From Geosiphon pyriformis (lineage: Eukaryota > Glomeromycota > Glomeromycetes > Archaeosporales > Geosiphonaceae), in the NCBI GenBank assembly GCA_016748015.1, contig JAAOMT010000057.1:514763-578762 (forward strand): a DNA stretch of 64,000 bases, in the 5' to 3' direction. Shown piece by piece: positions 23,637 to 34,839 of this stretch. Numbering within the stretch: the first letter of the stretch is position 1; each line of letters opens with the position of its first letter. Below the pieces are notes generated by a model. That model ran no database searches. It was not told where the DNA came from and saw only the letters and a program-made list of their open reading frames with translations. The position numbers and the translations under genes are program-made.

Positions 23637-24324
23637 TAATCTCCTCCTCAAGACTGAGCTCCGTCGAAGTCCAAGCACTATCTGTGATATCAAGATAGTG
23701 GTCTAGAATAATTGAAATTATTTGGTCTGAAAATTGTTGAAATTTTAGTTCTGTAAGTTTGCCAATGTATTAAACTTTTATTGGTTGCAGTATTGGATTT
23801 TGTAGGACATTTTCGCAAGTGTTGAACAAATCATAAAGTCTAAAAGCTGCTCTAAGTTTGTAACGAGTGTTTGTTGGACCAGCTGCTGCCTTAAATTTAT
23901 TGTGAATTTGTTTTTGTACAGTTTCAGGAGTGATGTTGATTGCTTCAAGTTCCAGTTTTCGTTCATAAAATGTTTTTCCAATATGAAAATATCTATATAT
24001 AGGGGTATATTCATTGTTCTGTTCATTGAGAAATAGTAGAAGTTTTTGTTGCAATGTGGCATTTGGTGGGATGTCAATAAGGGCAATTAAAAGATTTTCT
24101 TTTAATGCTTGCTTCAAAAGTTCTGGTAATTTATTTCCAGAGTGACTTCTTGTTTTTTTTTTATAGGAGTGATAGTTCTGAGAATTATTTACTACTGGGG
24201 CTGTGGTTTCTTTTTGAATGTAATTAATTTGACTTCTATTAATCATTATGGATAAGTTAGGAAGTGTTTTCAAGACTAACATTAATTTTTGGGATATTTG
24301 TTGAATATTTTGGAGAATAATCAT
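23617..24324 (-). CDS. ORF3 of element D (unknown protein)
   Basis: It starts MIILQNIQQISQKLM and is open for 184 codons to a single TAA at 23770; reading that as Gln, the frame runs on to IILDHYLDITDSAW, across the polypurine tract (SLEEEIM) and ends at TAG within the LTR, 235 residues in all. The same end inside the LTR is found in C. The conserved core is RYFHIGKTFYERKLELEAINIT followed by Lys/Arg-rich helix and RLYDLFNTCENVL. No catalytic motif, signal peptide or membrane segment is visible. It could be a nucleic-acid-binding or Gag-like accessory protein; env is unlikely because nothing is hydrophobic enough. Confidence 0.65.
23637..23651 (-). other. Polypurine tract of element D
   Basis: The reverse complement reads TTGAGGAGGAGATTA directly before the LTR start TGTTAC. 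It would prime plus-strand synthesis; B and C have the same tract. Confidence 0.7.
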
Positions 24325-24489
24325 GGTAAAAATGACTAAAATAACTAATAAATTAAAAGAATAAACAAATTATTTTTGGGTGTAAGGGTTTTTATTTGTT
24401 TTTGGGTTTAGGGGGTTTTTTTTTTTTTCTTGTAATTATTTACTATATTTTTTCCTGTTTTTGTGTGTTATTAAAAAGATTATTGTAAG

Positions 24490-25850
24490 AATATGTTGAA
24501 TTAAGTGTTCAAGTTTGGTTGTTGTTCTATTATGATTATTGGTTCTAAATTTCGGGGAATATCTTCAAGATTAATTAAAGAGGAATGTGTACCAATTTGT
24601 GGAATTAATGGTTCAGGATTGTTTCTGGAATAATAGTGTTTCAATCTGTCTCTATGTGCAACTTTTGCTAATACTTTGTTATCAAGTCTTAACTTGTATG
24701 ATCCATTGCCTAAAATTTCGTGAATATAAAATGGTCCATCTCATTTGTTTTCAAATTTTCCACTTTATTGTTTTTCAGCTTTAGTTCTGTGTAAGAGAAC
24801 TTTATTTCCAATCTTAAATTCGTTAATAACTGGTAGCAGTTTGTTGTCATGTCTTTCTTTTTATAGGACTTGAAAGTGTTCAATATAAGTGGCTGCTATG
24901 TGTCTCTTTCCTTCCAATGTGCTAAAAAGAGTGTAGGCTCTTCTTTGAAGTGTTTTTTAGAAGTTTTCTTCATTAATTGGTTGCACTGAATATGTTTTTA
25001 CTGTAAAATTAATTGGTAATGTTGCTGTCTTTCCATAAGTAAGATCAAATAGTGTGTGTTTTGTAGTATCTTGTTTTAGTATTCTGTATGCTAGTAACAC
25101 TGATGGAATAAAGATATCCCATTCCTGCTCAAAATCTGTTGAGACTTTGGCTAAAGATTCACACAATGTTTTGTTGAAATGTTCTACAAGTTCATTTGTT
25201 TAAGGGTGATAAGGTGATGATAGAAGTCTTTTGACATTGAATTGTTCACAAATTTTTTGTATTAAGTTGTTCACAAAATGTGTTCTTTGATTAGATAAAA
25301 GTTCAATTGGGCATCCATGTCTACAAATAATGTCTTTATAGATGAAATTTGCTATTGATTTTGCATCTGCTCTTTGGATGGCTCTAGCTTCAGGCCATTT
25401 GATAAGATAATCTACTGCAACTGCAATATAACAATTTCCTTGGGTTGTGATAGGTAATAGTCTAACTAGATCAATTCCAACTCTGTTAAAAAGTTGTCCA
25501 ACTTTGATTGGATTTAAAGGTTCTGTAAGGTGAATTCCTTTTCTTTTTTGACAACTATTACAAGATTTTACATATTGTTAAATGTTTTTTTACATGTGAG
25601 GCCAGAAATAATGTTCATGAGTTCTTTAAATTGTTCCATCTCTTCCCAAGTGTGCTAAAAACGGATCTGTGTGCATGTTGTATAAAATTGTTTCTTTTTC
25701 CTTTTCTTGTACTAATCTGAGTAGTTGATTTAGATTTTTGCAATTTTTATAATAGATTTTGTTATGGTGTATGAAATATTGTTTTGATTGGTATTGTAAA
25801 CAATGTTTTTCACCTGGAAACCAATTTTCTGACATGGTAAGAGTCTCCAA
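24490..25850 (-). pseudogene. Integrase domain of element D
   Basis: The zinc-binding region starts at 25850 (HHNKIYYKNCKNL ... NMHTDPFLAHLGRDG ... SCNSCQKRKG), followed by the DDE core: VGIDLV (first Asp), a second-Asp region now SNQRTHF where SDQGTHF is usual, and TNELVEHFNKTL containing the Glu. The C-terminal part (open at 24957-25166) continues to a stop near 24500. With the second catalytic Asp changed and stops present, it is inactive. This is the only copy on the minus strand with an integrase; C lost it. Confidence 0.85.
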
Positions 25851-25943
25851 ATAGTTTTTAAGATTGCTGTAGTTTCTGGAATCTATTGTTGTTTGGTTAT
25901 TTTGTTGATAGGTTGGTAAGTTGTGGTGGAATTGTTGTTGGTG

Positions 25944-26426
25944 TTAATCTTGTCTCATTCTTGAGAGGCTATCAACATTGGTGTGTAGTTTTCTTGGTTT
26001 GTGGTGTACAATGTATCTGTAGTCTGCTAAGAAGTCATTCCATCGAAACTGTTTGGCACTTTGTTCAGTTTTCTTTTTATTGAGCCATTTGAGACCAATA
26101 TTGTCAGTTATGATGTCAAATTCTTTTCCATTCTTTAGATATTGTTGAAAATATTTAAGAGCCCAAATAATTGCGGCAGCTTCCAATTCAGTTGAGCCAT
26201 ATTTGAGTTCTGTTGGCTTGAGTGTTCTACTGGCATAGGCAATGATTTGTTCCTGGCCATTTTCATCCAATTGTGATAAGATGGCACCAAATGCTATGTG
26301 TAAAGCATTAGTGGCTAGTTGAAACTGTTTGTTAAAGTCTGGGTAAGCAAGAACTGGTGCTGTTGTCAATTTTGTTTTAAGAGTTTCAAAAGCTTTTTGT
26401 TGTTCTTTAGTCCATTGATATAGCAC
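25944..26426 (-). pseudogene. RNase H domain of element D
   Basis: 160 open codons hold the typical gypsy RNase H order: LYQWTKEQQKAFETLK (tether), FQLATNALHIAFGAILSQ (first catalytic Asp of TDAS changed to Asn), STELEAAAIIWALKYFQQYL (Glu) and FDIITDNIGLKWL (Asp). The end (HTNVDSLSRM) is the usual NxxADxLSR block. The family removes the RNA strand during cDNA synthesis. Confidence 0.88.
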
Positions 26427-26479
26427 ATTTTTGTTGGTAAGATAGTTGAGGGGTTTGGCAATTTCTGAAAATCTTTTTA

Positions 26480-27180
26480 TGAATTTTTTATAATAAGAGA
26501 CTAATTCTATAAATTCTCATAACTCTTTGGTATTTTTGGGAGTTTAGAAGTTTTTGACAGCACTGATTGTTCCAGGGTTTGGTTTGACTCCATTTTTGCT
26601 CACAATGTGTCCAAAAAAGATTAAGCTTGTTTTTCTAAAGTGACATTTCTCAATGTTTAACTTTAATCCTGCTTTCTGTAATCGTTGAAAAACTTCTTGC
26701 AGATAAATGAGGTGGGCTTCAAAGCTTGATGAATATACATTAATGTCATCAAGATAAACAACTACTAATTGCCATAAGAATCCTTCATATACAACATCCA
26801 TAAGTTGTTGAAATGTTGCTGGTGCATTGCAGAGTCCAAAAGGCATAACATTGAACTCATAGTTTCTTTCTTGAGTGGTGAATGCTGTTTTGGATCTATC
26901 TTTTAAGTTCATTTTGACTTGTCAGTATCTACTTTTCAAGTCTAAAGTTAAGAAGAACTTGGCTTTTTTTAGAGTATCTAGCATGTCATCAATTCTTAAA
27001 AGAGAATAGGCATCTCCAATTGTAACACTATTCAGTTGTCTGTAATCAACACAGAATCTGATTTTTCCGTTTTTCTTTTTAACTAAAACTACTGGTGAGG
27101 CCCATGAACTTTTTGATGGTTGAATTAATCTGTTATTGAGCATTCTTTGGACTTTTTCTCTGATAAATTGGTAGCTGGCA
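26480..27180 (-). pseudogene. Reverse transcriptase core of element D
   Basis: Two adjoining open pieces (26922-27143 and 26544-26912) give the RT core: SWASPVVLVKKKNGKIRFCV, LRIDDMLDTL, FLTLDLKSRY, AFTTQERNYEFNVMPFGLCN, TFQQLMD and the catalytic YLDDINVYS (YLDD at 26745-26756), then the thumb FFGHIVSKNGVKPNP. One stop (a Trp codon, about 26920) separates the pieces. This is the only copy in the window with YLDD intact. Confidence 0.9.
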
Positions 27181-27188
27181 GGTGGAAC

Positions 27189-27620
27189 TTAATAAGCTTG
27201 TTGTTGTTTTGGTAGAACATCTTCTGTATGGATCTGATGTTGAACAATATCAGTTTTTCCTAGGTTATTGTTGTTTTTTGCAAATATATCTGCAAATTCA
27301 GCTATCAATTGTTTCAATTGTCTTTGTTGTTGAGGTTCTAAGAGACCTATGTTGATTTGAAAAAGTTTTTCTTTCAAAAGGTGGTAGTTTTTAGTGGTGG
27401 AAATGATATTTAGATTTGGGAGTAAAGTGTGCCTTATAATTTCGATAAAATTAGAGACAATTTGAGAGTTTTCATCTTGAAAAATATTGCTGTGTATAAT
27501 TCCAATCTCTAATTTGTTTAATAAGACAATAGGGTAATTATTGGGGTTGTAGAATATAATTCGAAATTTTTTCATTCTTTTAGGAATATAAACATTTGGA
27601 ATTGAAATTTCATGCTTCAA
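27189..27620 (-). pseudogene. Linker between dUTPase and RT of element D
   Basis: 143 open codons (ISIPNVYIPKRMKKF ... LKQLIAEFADIFAKNNNNLGKTDIVQHQI). The end is the N-terminal lead of gypsy RT (FADIFA ... HxI). The first part is a beta-rich stretch with no assigned function that is conserved in A, B and C. Confidence 0.75.
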
Positions 27621-27752
27621 ACAGATTTGTTCATTGGATTCAAAGATTTGTTGAGTAGTGGTGGGTTTTGAGCAAGTGTAAATTTTGTGATGTTCTCCAA
27701 AAGATGAAATAGTAATTGGTTGGGAAAGTTGAAGAATCTGGTGAGATTTATT

Positions 27753-28180
27753 CTATGCATTAAGAGCTATGTTTACTGGTACTGTAAATTGTCCAGTTGA
27801 ACCAAAACCTTGAGTTTCTCTTTTACTTTTTCCCAATTGTTCTCTGTTCTTTACTAATTGTAAACCTGAAATGTTAATTAAGGGTAGGTAAATTGCTTGG
27901 GCAATTTTCTCAGCATGTTCAATTCTGAATGGTTTGTTTGTTTCATTCTGTAACATGATGGTAATGTTTCCAGTATATCCTGCATCTATGACTCCTCCTC
28001 TAATGTTGATTCCTTTGCTTGCCAATGATGATTTGGATGTAATTTGAACCATTGCTCTAGGTGAAATTTCAAGAGCAATTTTAAGATTGATTTTTGTTAA
28101 GGACTTTGGTTGGAGAACCAAAGTGTTTTTGCCAGAATATCTAAGGTCATATTCTGCATCAATCTTGTAGGCTTTTTCTG
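27753..28180 (-). pseudogene. dUTPase domain of element D
   Basis: Motifs: DAEYDLRYSG (1), SKSSLASKGI (2; R to K in RSS), GVIDAGYTGNI (3; catalytic Asp and Tyr kept), RIEHAEKIAQAIYLPL (4) and GFGSTGQ (5). The open part (27753-28121) covers motifs 2-5. Being placed between protease and RT in one polyprotein frame differs from lentiviruses (between RNase H and integrase) and betaretroviruses (with protease). Confidence 0.88.
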
Positions 28181-28339
28181 GTTTTATTTCTTGTCTATTG
28201 TTGTCAAAGTATTTGAGTTGTATAGCGAACTGGTTCTCAATAAGATAGATTGGTGTTGTTGTGATTTTTTTTTTGTTTCAAGTTTTCCAAATTCGATTTC
28301 TTCCTGGTCATTTTTACTGGGTAAGGAAATGCTAAGAGC

Positions 28340-28980
28340 ATAGCATTCTGGACACTATTTGTCATCACAAGGCATGATGTATTCTTCATACAATTGAATA
28401 TTCATTTGCTCTAATTATTGAATTTGAGCTTCCTGGGTTGAATAAGTGTGGCTTGCAATTTGGTGGTAGGTTTCTACTTCATCTTCATAATCAAATTCAG
28501 CTAATTCTATGATATACTTAATGTATTCAGCTTCTTTCATTTGGTGGACATCTTCTTGTGTGGCTCCATTGATTAATGTTATTGTTAAGTCAAAAATCAT
28601 TTCAGCATCATAAAAGTAGTGGTAGAGTTTATTAAGAGCACTGTTGTATGTTGCATCAAATAGTGTTCTTCTTCTGACTTTTTCCAAAATTGATAGAACA
28701 TATTGACAGGTTTGATTACATACTCCTTCTCTCATTGCAACATCAATCCAGTTGTATTCTTCTGGTAGCATATCTCCACATATGAAACAAAGGGTGTTGT
28801 CCTATTTTCTACTTCTCTTTGGAAATCGAAATTGTTCTCTATGGCATGCTTTGCAGAAATAGCAAATGCGAGTTTCATATTCCTCTTCTGAGAAAATACA
28901 GGCTCCCATAAATGAAAGCTTTTTTTTGTAATCTTTGCATTTTAGTGGAATGTATGATAGTTCTTTTTATGGTTCTGGTG
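28340..28980 (-). pseudogene. Cys-rich domain of element D
   Basis: From high to low coordinate: CKDYKKKLSFMGACIFSEEEYET, CYFCKACHREQF, LCFICGDMLPEEYNW, GVCNQTCQYVLSILEKV, the acidic helix EDVHQMKEAEYIKYIIELAEF and PCDDKxCPECYAL. About a dozen cysteines lie mostly in CxxC pairs. Open at 28415-28771. I do not know a named family for it. Confidence 0.65.
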
Positions 28981-29044
28981 TAAAATATCTAACTTTCTTT
29001 CATTCTCTTGATTCTTCAAAAATCTCTTGTTCTGTTTTCTCAGT

Positions 29045-29560
29045 CTAATTAGATGTTGATCTAAAAACCATGTAGATTTTGGTAAGTGGCATTTTTTTCT
29101 CTTCTTTATATTCAAATACTAGGGCTTTTTTAGATTGTTTGTTAAAAGTACTACAAGTAGCAGGTACTATGGTGTATTGTCCTTGGTATGAGATTTTTAG
29201 TTCTTGAGTTTCCCAATCTAAGTTTGCATTGGCCTTAAGAAGCCAATCATTTCCGACTAGAGCTTGATATTGGGGTGTATCCATGACTAGAACTTTGGCT
29301 GGAATGGTGATTCCATCAATGGTAAATGGGAAATTGTTAATTTTTTCTACTGGTGTCTTTTTTATATTATCTGTTGTAACAATTACAGTTTGGGCTGGTC
29401 TGTCAACAGTTCTTTGAAGCTGTTGCATTAACTGGTAGGTGATAATACTTCCAGCTGATCCACTATTTAGAATTAGTTGGATGGGTTTTTTTTCTACTGT
29501 AACTTCAATATACATGGCAGTAATAGCTTTTTGTTCATTAGCTGTTGTATTACTAAGCAA
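29045..29560 (-). pseudogene. Aspartic protease of element D (active-site Asp lost)
   Basis: 171 open codons of a retropepsin: KAITAMYIEVTVEKKPIQLI, then NSGSAGS at 29449-29467 where DSGSAGS is expected, FTIDGITIPAKVLVMD (flap side) and ALVGNDWLLKANANLDWET. Catalytic Asp to Asn is a single G-to-A change, so the enzyme is dead although the frame is open. Confidence 0.85.
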
Positions 29561-29699
29561 GAATAATGATTCATTGGCTTCAAATTCGAATAGAAATATA
29601 TCTGAAAGGTTGGCATTTTGGGCAATTTGGACTGGTGAAATAGTGTTATTGTTAGAAGGGTTTGATCTTGGTACTGCAACTTCACCTTCAGAAAGTGCA

Positions 29700-31567
29700 A
29701 GTTGTTAAAAATCCGATTCTTCAGACATTGTAAGATAACTGGGTTGAGTGTAATAGTGATTGAGTCTTTGCTGACCAGAATTTCGAGAAACCAACTGGTT
29801 ATTTGGGTTGATTCTATTGTTGTTATTCTGAAATTGATTTTGGGATGTAAATTGGTTATGTTGAATCAATCTTTTGGCTAGTACTTAATATTGTTAAATG
29901 GGTGGTGTTTGATATTGCTGAATTGGTAAAGGTTGCTAATATTGTTGCTGCATTGGTTGTGGAGCTGGTTGATAGTAACTGTTTTGATTTTGTGATCTTG
30001 GTAAATAATAAGTTGGTGGTGAAAGTTGGTAATAAGATTGTTGTGGTAAAGAGTAATGTTGATTATTCCTGTTTTGTTGGTCTCTCTGTAATTTTCTACA
30101 ATCTCATTTCCAGTGTTCTGAGATCTCACAATAATAACAACTTTGAGATTGGTTGTTGGATGGTAATCCAAAGTTGTTTTGGTTACATCATTGTGGTGGT
30201 TGATATCTTTGGGGTTGTTGCTATTGTTGTTGGTTTGTAAAGTAGTTTTCAACCTTCTTTGTAAGTTGGTCTATTTTCTCTTCAACTGCTAAGCTGGTTT
30301 CTCTAATAGTTAAGTTTACAAGTTTGGTGTGGTTTGCTTTTTCTATTGCCATTTCATAGTTTTTTGCATGTCTAATGGCAGTTGCTAAGTCTGCTGGTGC
30401 ATGTAGACAGACTTTTTTAATCAATTTGTTTTTTAATCCTGCTATAAACTGATCCAGAATCTGGGCATCAAAATAGTAGTCATTGGTTTCTAATTGTTGA
30501 ATTTGTTGAAAAAGTTTGTTGAATCTCTTAAGATAAGTCATAACAGTCTCAGATGTTTCTTGTTTGATATTGCAAAAGTGATTGCGGAGAGTGATAGAGG
30601 TGTTATTGTCAGTGAATTGTTGTAAGAAAGCATTTTTGAATGCTTGCCAGTTTTCAAAAGAGTTTTCTAGGTTCTCAAACCATTCTTCTGCAGTTCCTTG
30701 GAGAAAGTATGGAATTGCTTTGAGCATTCTTGCTGCATTCCAACCATTTGCATCTTCTGCTCTCTAGACTTTGTTAAGCCATTCTTGAGGACTGGTATTA
30801 TTATCTTCACTAGTAAATTCTGGAATTTTTGCAATATAAGCAGTTGTTATTTCTTCTTTGTTTTCTGTAGTTTCTTCTTGTTCTGATTTAGTTTCTTCAC
30901 TTTTCAGACTTTCTGAATGATTACTTTCGTTTTTCTGTAAGTAATCAATAATATTGGCACTTGTTGATATTGGTTCCTGCTGTTAAGTAGGATTTCTAGA
31001 TGACTGAAAGTCTTTTGGTCTAGAGAAATGGTTGAGTGGTGAATTTGGTGTTTGTGGTTGAGCAAGTGAAATTGGAAATGGTGTAATAGAAAGTGGTAAT
31101 TTGGCATTGGTTCCTTGTTCAGGTGTTTGCAAGTGTTTGACAGTTGTTTTTGGTAGTATTGGAGTGTTTGGAGTGGTTTTTGAGTATTGTTTTACTTTTT
31201 GTTTGCCTTTGTTGCTTGTTTCTGTTTCTGATTCAACGTCAAGAGAGTATTTGGGCTGTACTGGGTAGTTTTCTTTACAATACTCAATAATGTTAAAATT
31301 AAGTTCTTAGAAGTAGGTAGCAAGTGTTTCACTATTCAGGTCTTCTGTTCCCAATCGTGAATAGTGCACTAAATTATTGTAGAGGTTGCTTCTAACTTCT
31401 GAAATGTTGTAGTTTCCAAAAAGATAATTGTTGATGTGGTTTTCAATGTATTGGTATACTGATTTCTTGACAACTTCAATTCCGTCTTGGATGTTAAATC
31501 TTTGTTTGCAGTGAGTGTAAATTGACTGATAATACTCTAGAGTTGTTGTGTTTGGTGTGGTCACCAC
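29700..31567 (-). pseudogene. gag of element D
   Basis: The frame begins VVTTPNTTTLEYYQSIYTH (no ATG; GTG GTG). It has a Thr/Pro/Gln linker, the retrotransposon gag core at 30221-30727 (FLQGTAEEWFENLE, NTSITLRNHFCNIKQ, AQILDQFIAGLKNKLIKKV), a coiled region and a CCHC knuckle CYYCEISEHWKxDC at 30098-30139, whose Arg codon has become TGA. A long Gln/Tyr-rich tail leads into protease. Gag and pol appear to share one frame. Confidence 0.8.
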
Positions 31568-31600
31568 TTTGAAGTTGTTATTGCTGTATTATTTCCATGG

Positions 31601-31610
31601 AAGAGCACCA
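31601..31610 (-). other. Primer-binding site of element D
   Basis: The reverse complement reads TGGTGCTCTT, two bases inside the 5' LTR, followed by CCATGG. Same first ten bases as in B and C. Confidence 0.6.
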
Positions 31611-31612
31611 AA

Positions 31613-32591
31613 TGTTACTGGAGGTTTTTGGTCTCTTTTCTTAAATGTTGGTAATGTTGATTTGCTGTGAATTCACGTTTTCAAGAAGTAGTTGAACCTC
31701 CAGTAACTGAATTTATCTTCAAATTATCTCTATAATTTGAACTGCTGGGCTTATAAGTGGAATGGCCAATTCCATGCTAGTTACTTTGTGTAGTTATGTT
31801 GTAGTAAACGTCAACTCTTTCCCAGGAATTGCTCATCTGGAAACTCACTAAAAATATGTAGTTATTTTGCTGTGAAAGTCAACTCTTCTACAGGAATCTT
31901 GTCTGTAGGCTATCTCAATGATTATAATAAGAAAAATAAAGAAAATAAAAGAAATGTAAAAGAAAATAGAATTTTGTCAAGGGAAATGTTTTCTATCCAG
32001 GCCTGGAGTCACTAACAGTTTATTGAAATTGGTAGCTAATCAATTTCAAAACGTTAGTTGTGTTGAAAGAATTTCAAGTGTAATAATCAAAGGATTTGTT
32101 TTTCGAATATTTAATTTTTATTTGAAATGTGTAAAAGATGATTTGTTCCAATTAAGATATCTAAAGTAAGATACTATGTTAAGATATTATGAAAAGATAT
32201 GGGAAGGATATATTTTCTTGAAGAGAAAAGCTCTTCTTTTATACAACTTGTTATAGTACTAGTTTTTGAACTTGCACTTTTCTCTTTTCTACAATTTGGG
32301 TGAACTAAAGATACATTTCGGCAAACTACAAGTTATTTCTACGAATTATTGATTATTTCGGCAATTTTTCCATTAATTTCGGCGAATTTTGACTATATTA
32401 AATGGTTCAGGGTATTGTGTAATTTGATCATCTTAATTTCTATAGTACAAATCAGGTTATTGATTGAGTAATAATATTTGATAATTTGGCTAATTAATAA
32501 GTGATAATCGAAATGATAATATGTTACTTAATAATAAGAATTATGAAGATAATTTTCATGCTAATTAATAGCTAAAATTCCACTGGTAACA
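31613..32591 (-). repeat. 5' LTR of element D (979 bp)
   Basis: Starts TGTTACTGGAGG and ends CACTGGTAACA. The TATA box (CTTTTATA) is at 32236-32243, and two TTTCGGC(GA)ATTTT repeats lie at about 32355-32390. It is the best-preserved LTR in the window. Confidence 0.93.
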
Positions 32592-33000
32592 CCGGGCTAT
32601 TACAAAGTCTATTTCCAGACAGTCAATTTTACAATGTTGTCATTTCACAAGAAAAAAAAAAAAAGAGAAATAAAATTTAAAAAAAATTAGTATCATTAAT
32701 CACTATAATTAAGAGTAATTAATCTAAATTATTATTGTTTAAGACATTTTATGCTAAAAGCATTTGACCAAAAACAAAGATAAAAAAATAATTAATTTGA
32801 TTTAAACATAAAATTAGTAAAAAAATATAAGCATTTTGGTCATTTATTTTTTAAGTATAATTCTTCTAACTCATTCACTCCTATCTTGAAGAAAGTCTAT
32901 AAAAAATATATATTAAATAAGAATCATCTTCAGCTAATGTATTTTTATGTAAAAAATATTTTCATAGCCCAATTTGCTGTTTTTAATAACAAGTCTTAAG
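32592..33000. other. AT-rich spacer right of element D
   Basis: After the CCGG target site the sequence is AT-rich with an A-run at 32650-32662. No coding similarity or repeat boundary was found. Confidence 0.4.
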
Positions 33001-33834
33001 TAAAAGTAGTGTTATTGGTAGTTTTACTTGTCATATTTTCTAATAGTACTCATCTTGGTTCTGGTTTTGGCTTATTTTTAGTTAGTATTTCATATATTGA
33101 TAAAGCTTTTTTTGTTATAATAAATAATATATCTACCAATATTTGCTTGACTTTATTGAACATTTCTTAAAACTTTTGGCTAATTAAGTGTCTAATATTG
33201 TATACAAGCTAAGCAATTTAGAACTAATGTCCTTGATATCTATTTTTTAATCTTTTATCCCAACTGTTTTAGTACTCTTAAACTCAAATTTAGATTTAAA
33301 CATGGTTTTAAATAATTATACAGTATTGTTTTATTTTTTATCTTAAATTGTAAAGAACAAATCTTCTAATTTAAATTTAAGTAGCTCAAAAATTCTGACC
33401 ACTAAAGTTGGTGGCTTGGAATTAAAGATGGTTGTTCTTAAGATTTTTATTAATTCAATTTTAAAAAATTAGATCAATTGTGTACTGGTTCAAGTTTTTT
33501 GACATATTTTTCATCTTGATAAGTAATTTTGTTTAAATGATAGCTATATGTAATATTAAAGACATGAACAATATAATTAAGCAAGAAGATATAATCAAGT
33601 AGCACAATAAATTTGGTAATTGAATTTCTATTATTATTAAGACTAGACTAAAATAACAGACTAGATTCTGAATAAAAAATAAGTTTCAGAATATAAGAGT
33701 TTTTGTTTCTGGTTTAAATACTAGTTATATAAAAGTTAAAATAACAATAATAATAAACAATGCTTTAATTTAACATATATACAAGATTTTTGAGGTCTTT
33801 AGTCATTTTATTTCAATTTGTTTGTTGTTTAGCA

Positions 33835-34340
33835 ACAAAATTTCAGTAATAATTTTGGGTTTATATGCTGGTGCCTTGGCTAACATGTAATTTAATCAAG
33901 CTTATAAAGTGAATTTAGTTATTGCTAAGACAATTGTTTTAAGTTTTCATGTTGTATTGGATGACAACTTTAATAAAAATAGTGTAAAATATAGTGTAAG
34001 CTTTAAAAAATGTTTTAATTTAGGTTTGTGTAATTTTCTGGTAAGTAATTCAGCTGTTAAGATTTCAATATGAAGCAATTCAAGAAATATAAAAAAAACT
34101 ATTAATTATATTCTGGTTAGTAAATATCTTTCAATATAATAGTTAAACATAAAGTCTGTGATGTTTTTAATTTCTTTAATACTGATTATTTGGCTATTGT
34201 AGTTTTGATTGGCTTGAGTGGCCTTTTGAATGTACACTTAAATACAATCTGCAAATAAACTAATAAGAATCAATAGAAATTTGGTATTAAGAATGTAAAC
34301 AATTCAAAATAGATTTAGTTTAAAAAATATTTATCAGAAC
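33835..34340 (+). pseudogene. APE-type endonuclease part of LINE copy 1
   Basis: Readable segments are ISVIILGLYAGALA (start of an APE beta strand), NQAYKVNLVIAKTIV, HVVLDDNFNKN (the GDFN catalytic block, changed) and NLGLCNFL. Stops and shifts prevent a continuous frame. APE nicks target DNA to prime reverse transcription. Confidence 0.55.
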
Positions 34341-34839
34341 AAATATCTAGTATGCTTGACAAATTTTATATTGTAAAAGAACAGAGCAATTTAAATACTA
34401 TGTAAAAACTTCTAAAATCAGTAATAGTTGAATTAACAAAGTTTTTTACAAAATTTAGTTTAGAAATCCCAATAATTTCAGAAACAAGCAGTTTTTAAGA
34501 TTTTACAGATTGAAAATTTTGGTTTTGAAGTTGGTTAAGACTTTTTTCTTAAAGAATATTATTAAGTCTAACTGTTTTGGAGATATTTGGTCTAGATTGA
34601 ATACTATTAATTTTTTTAAGCTGTTGTCTTTGGTTAAAAGTAGAACAAAAAGTAAAGAAATATTCATTTTTTTATCAAAAGTTAAGAAAACATATTGCAT
34701 ATTTAAATATCAAGAATTTGAAGCTATAAAAACAGTTATAATTTAGGACATAATCAATAGGAAAATAGAAGACTTTTGTACAAACAAAAATCATATAATC
34801 AAAAATATTCTGAAAAAACCTTTTTAAAAAATGGTTTTA

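Larger units (their letters stand above)
22724..32591 (-). mobile_element. Element D: most complete dUTPase-type Ty3/gypsy retrotransposon
   Basis: It is 9.87 kb with LTRs at 22724-23636 and 31613-32591, a polypurine tract at 23637-23651 and a primer site at 31601-31610. CTGG (22720-22723) and CCGG (32592-32595) flank it and fit a 4-bp target duplication with one C-to-T change. All domains are present in order from high to low coordinate: gag, protease, Cys-rich, dUTPase, RT with intact YLDD, RNase H, integrase, ORF3. Only a modest number of stops interrupt it, so it is the youngest or best-preserved copy, but not active as it stands. Confidence 0.93.

Noticed and set aside
29439-29708. Plus-strand ORF in element D
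   Set aside because: Antisense of the protease start region; the same shadow occurs at 15310-15564 in C.
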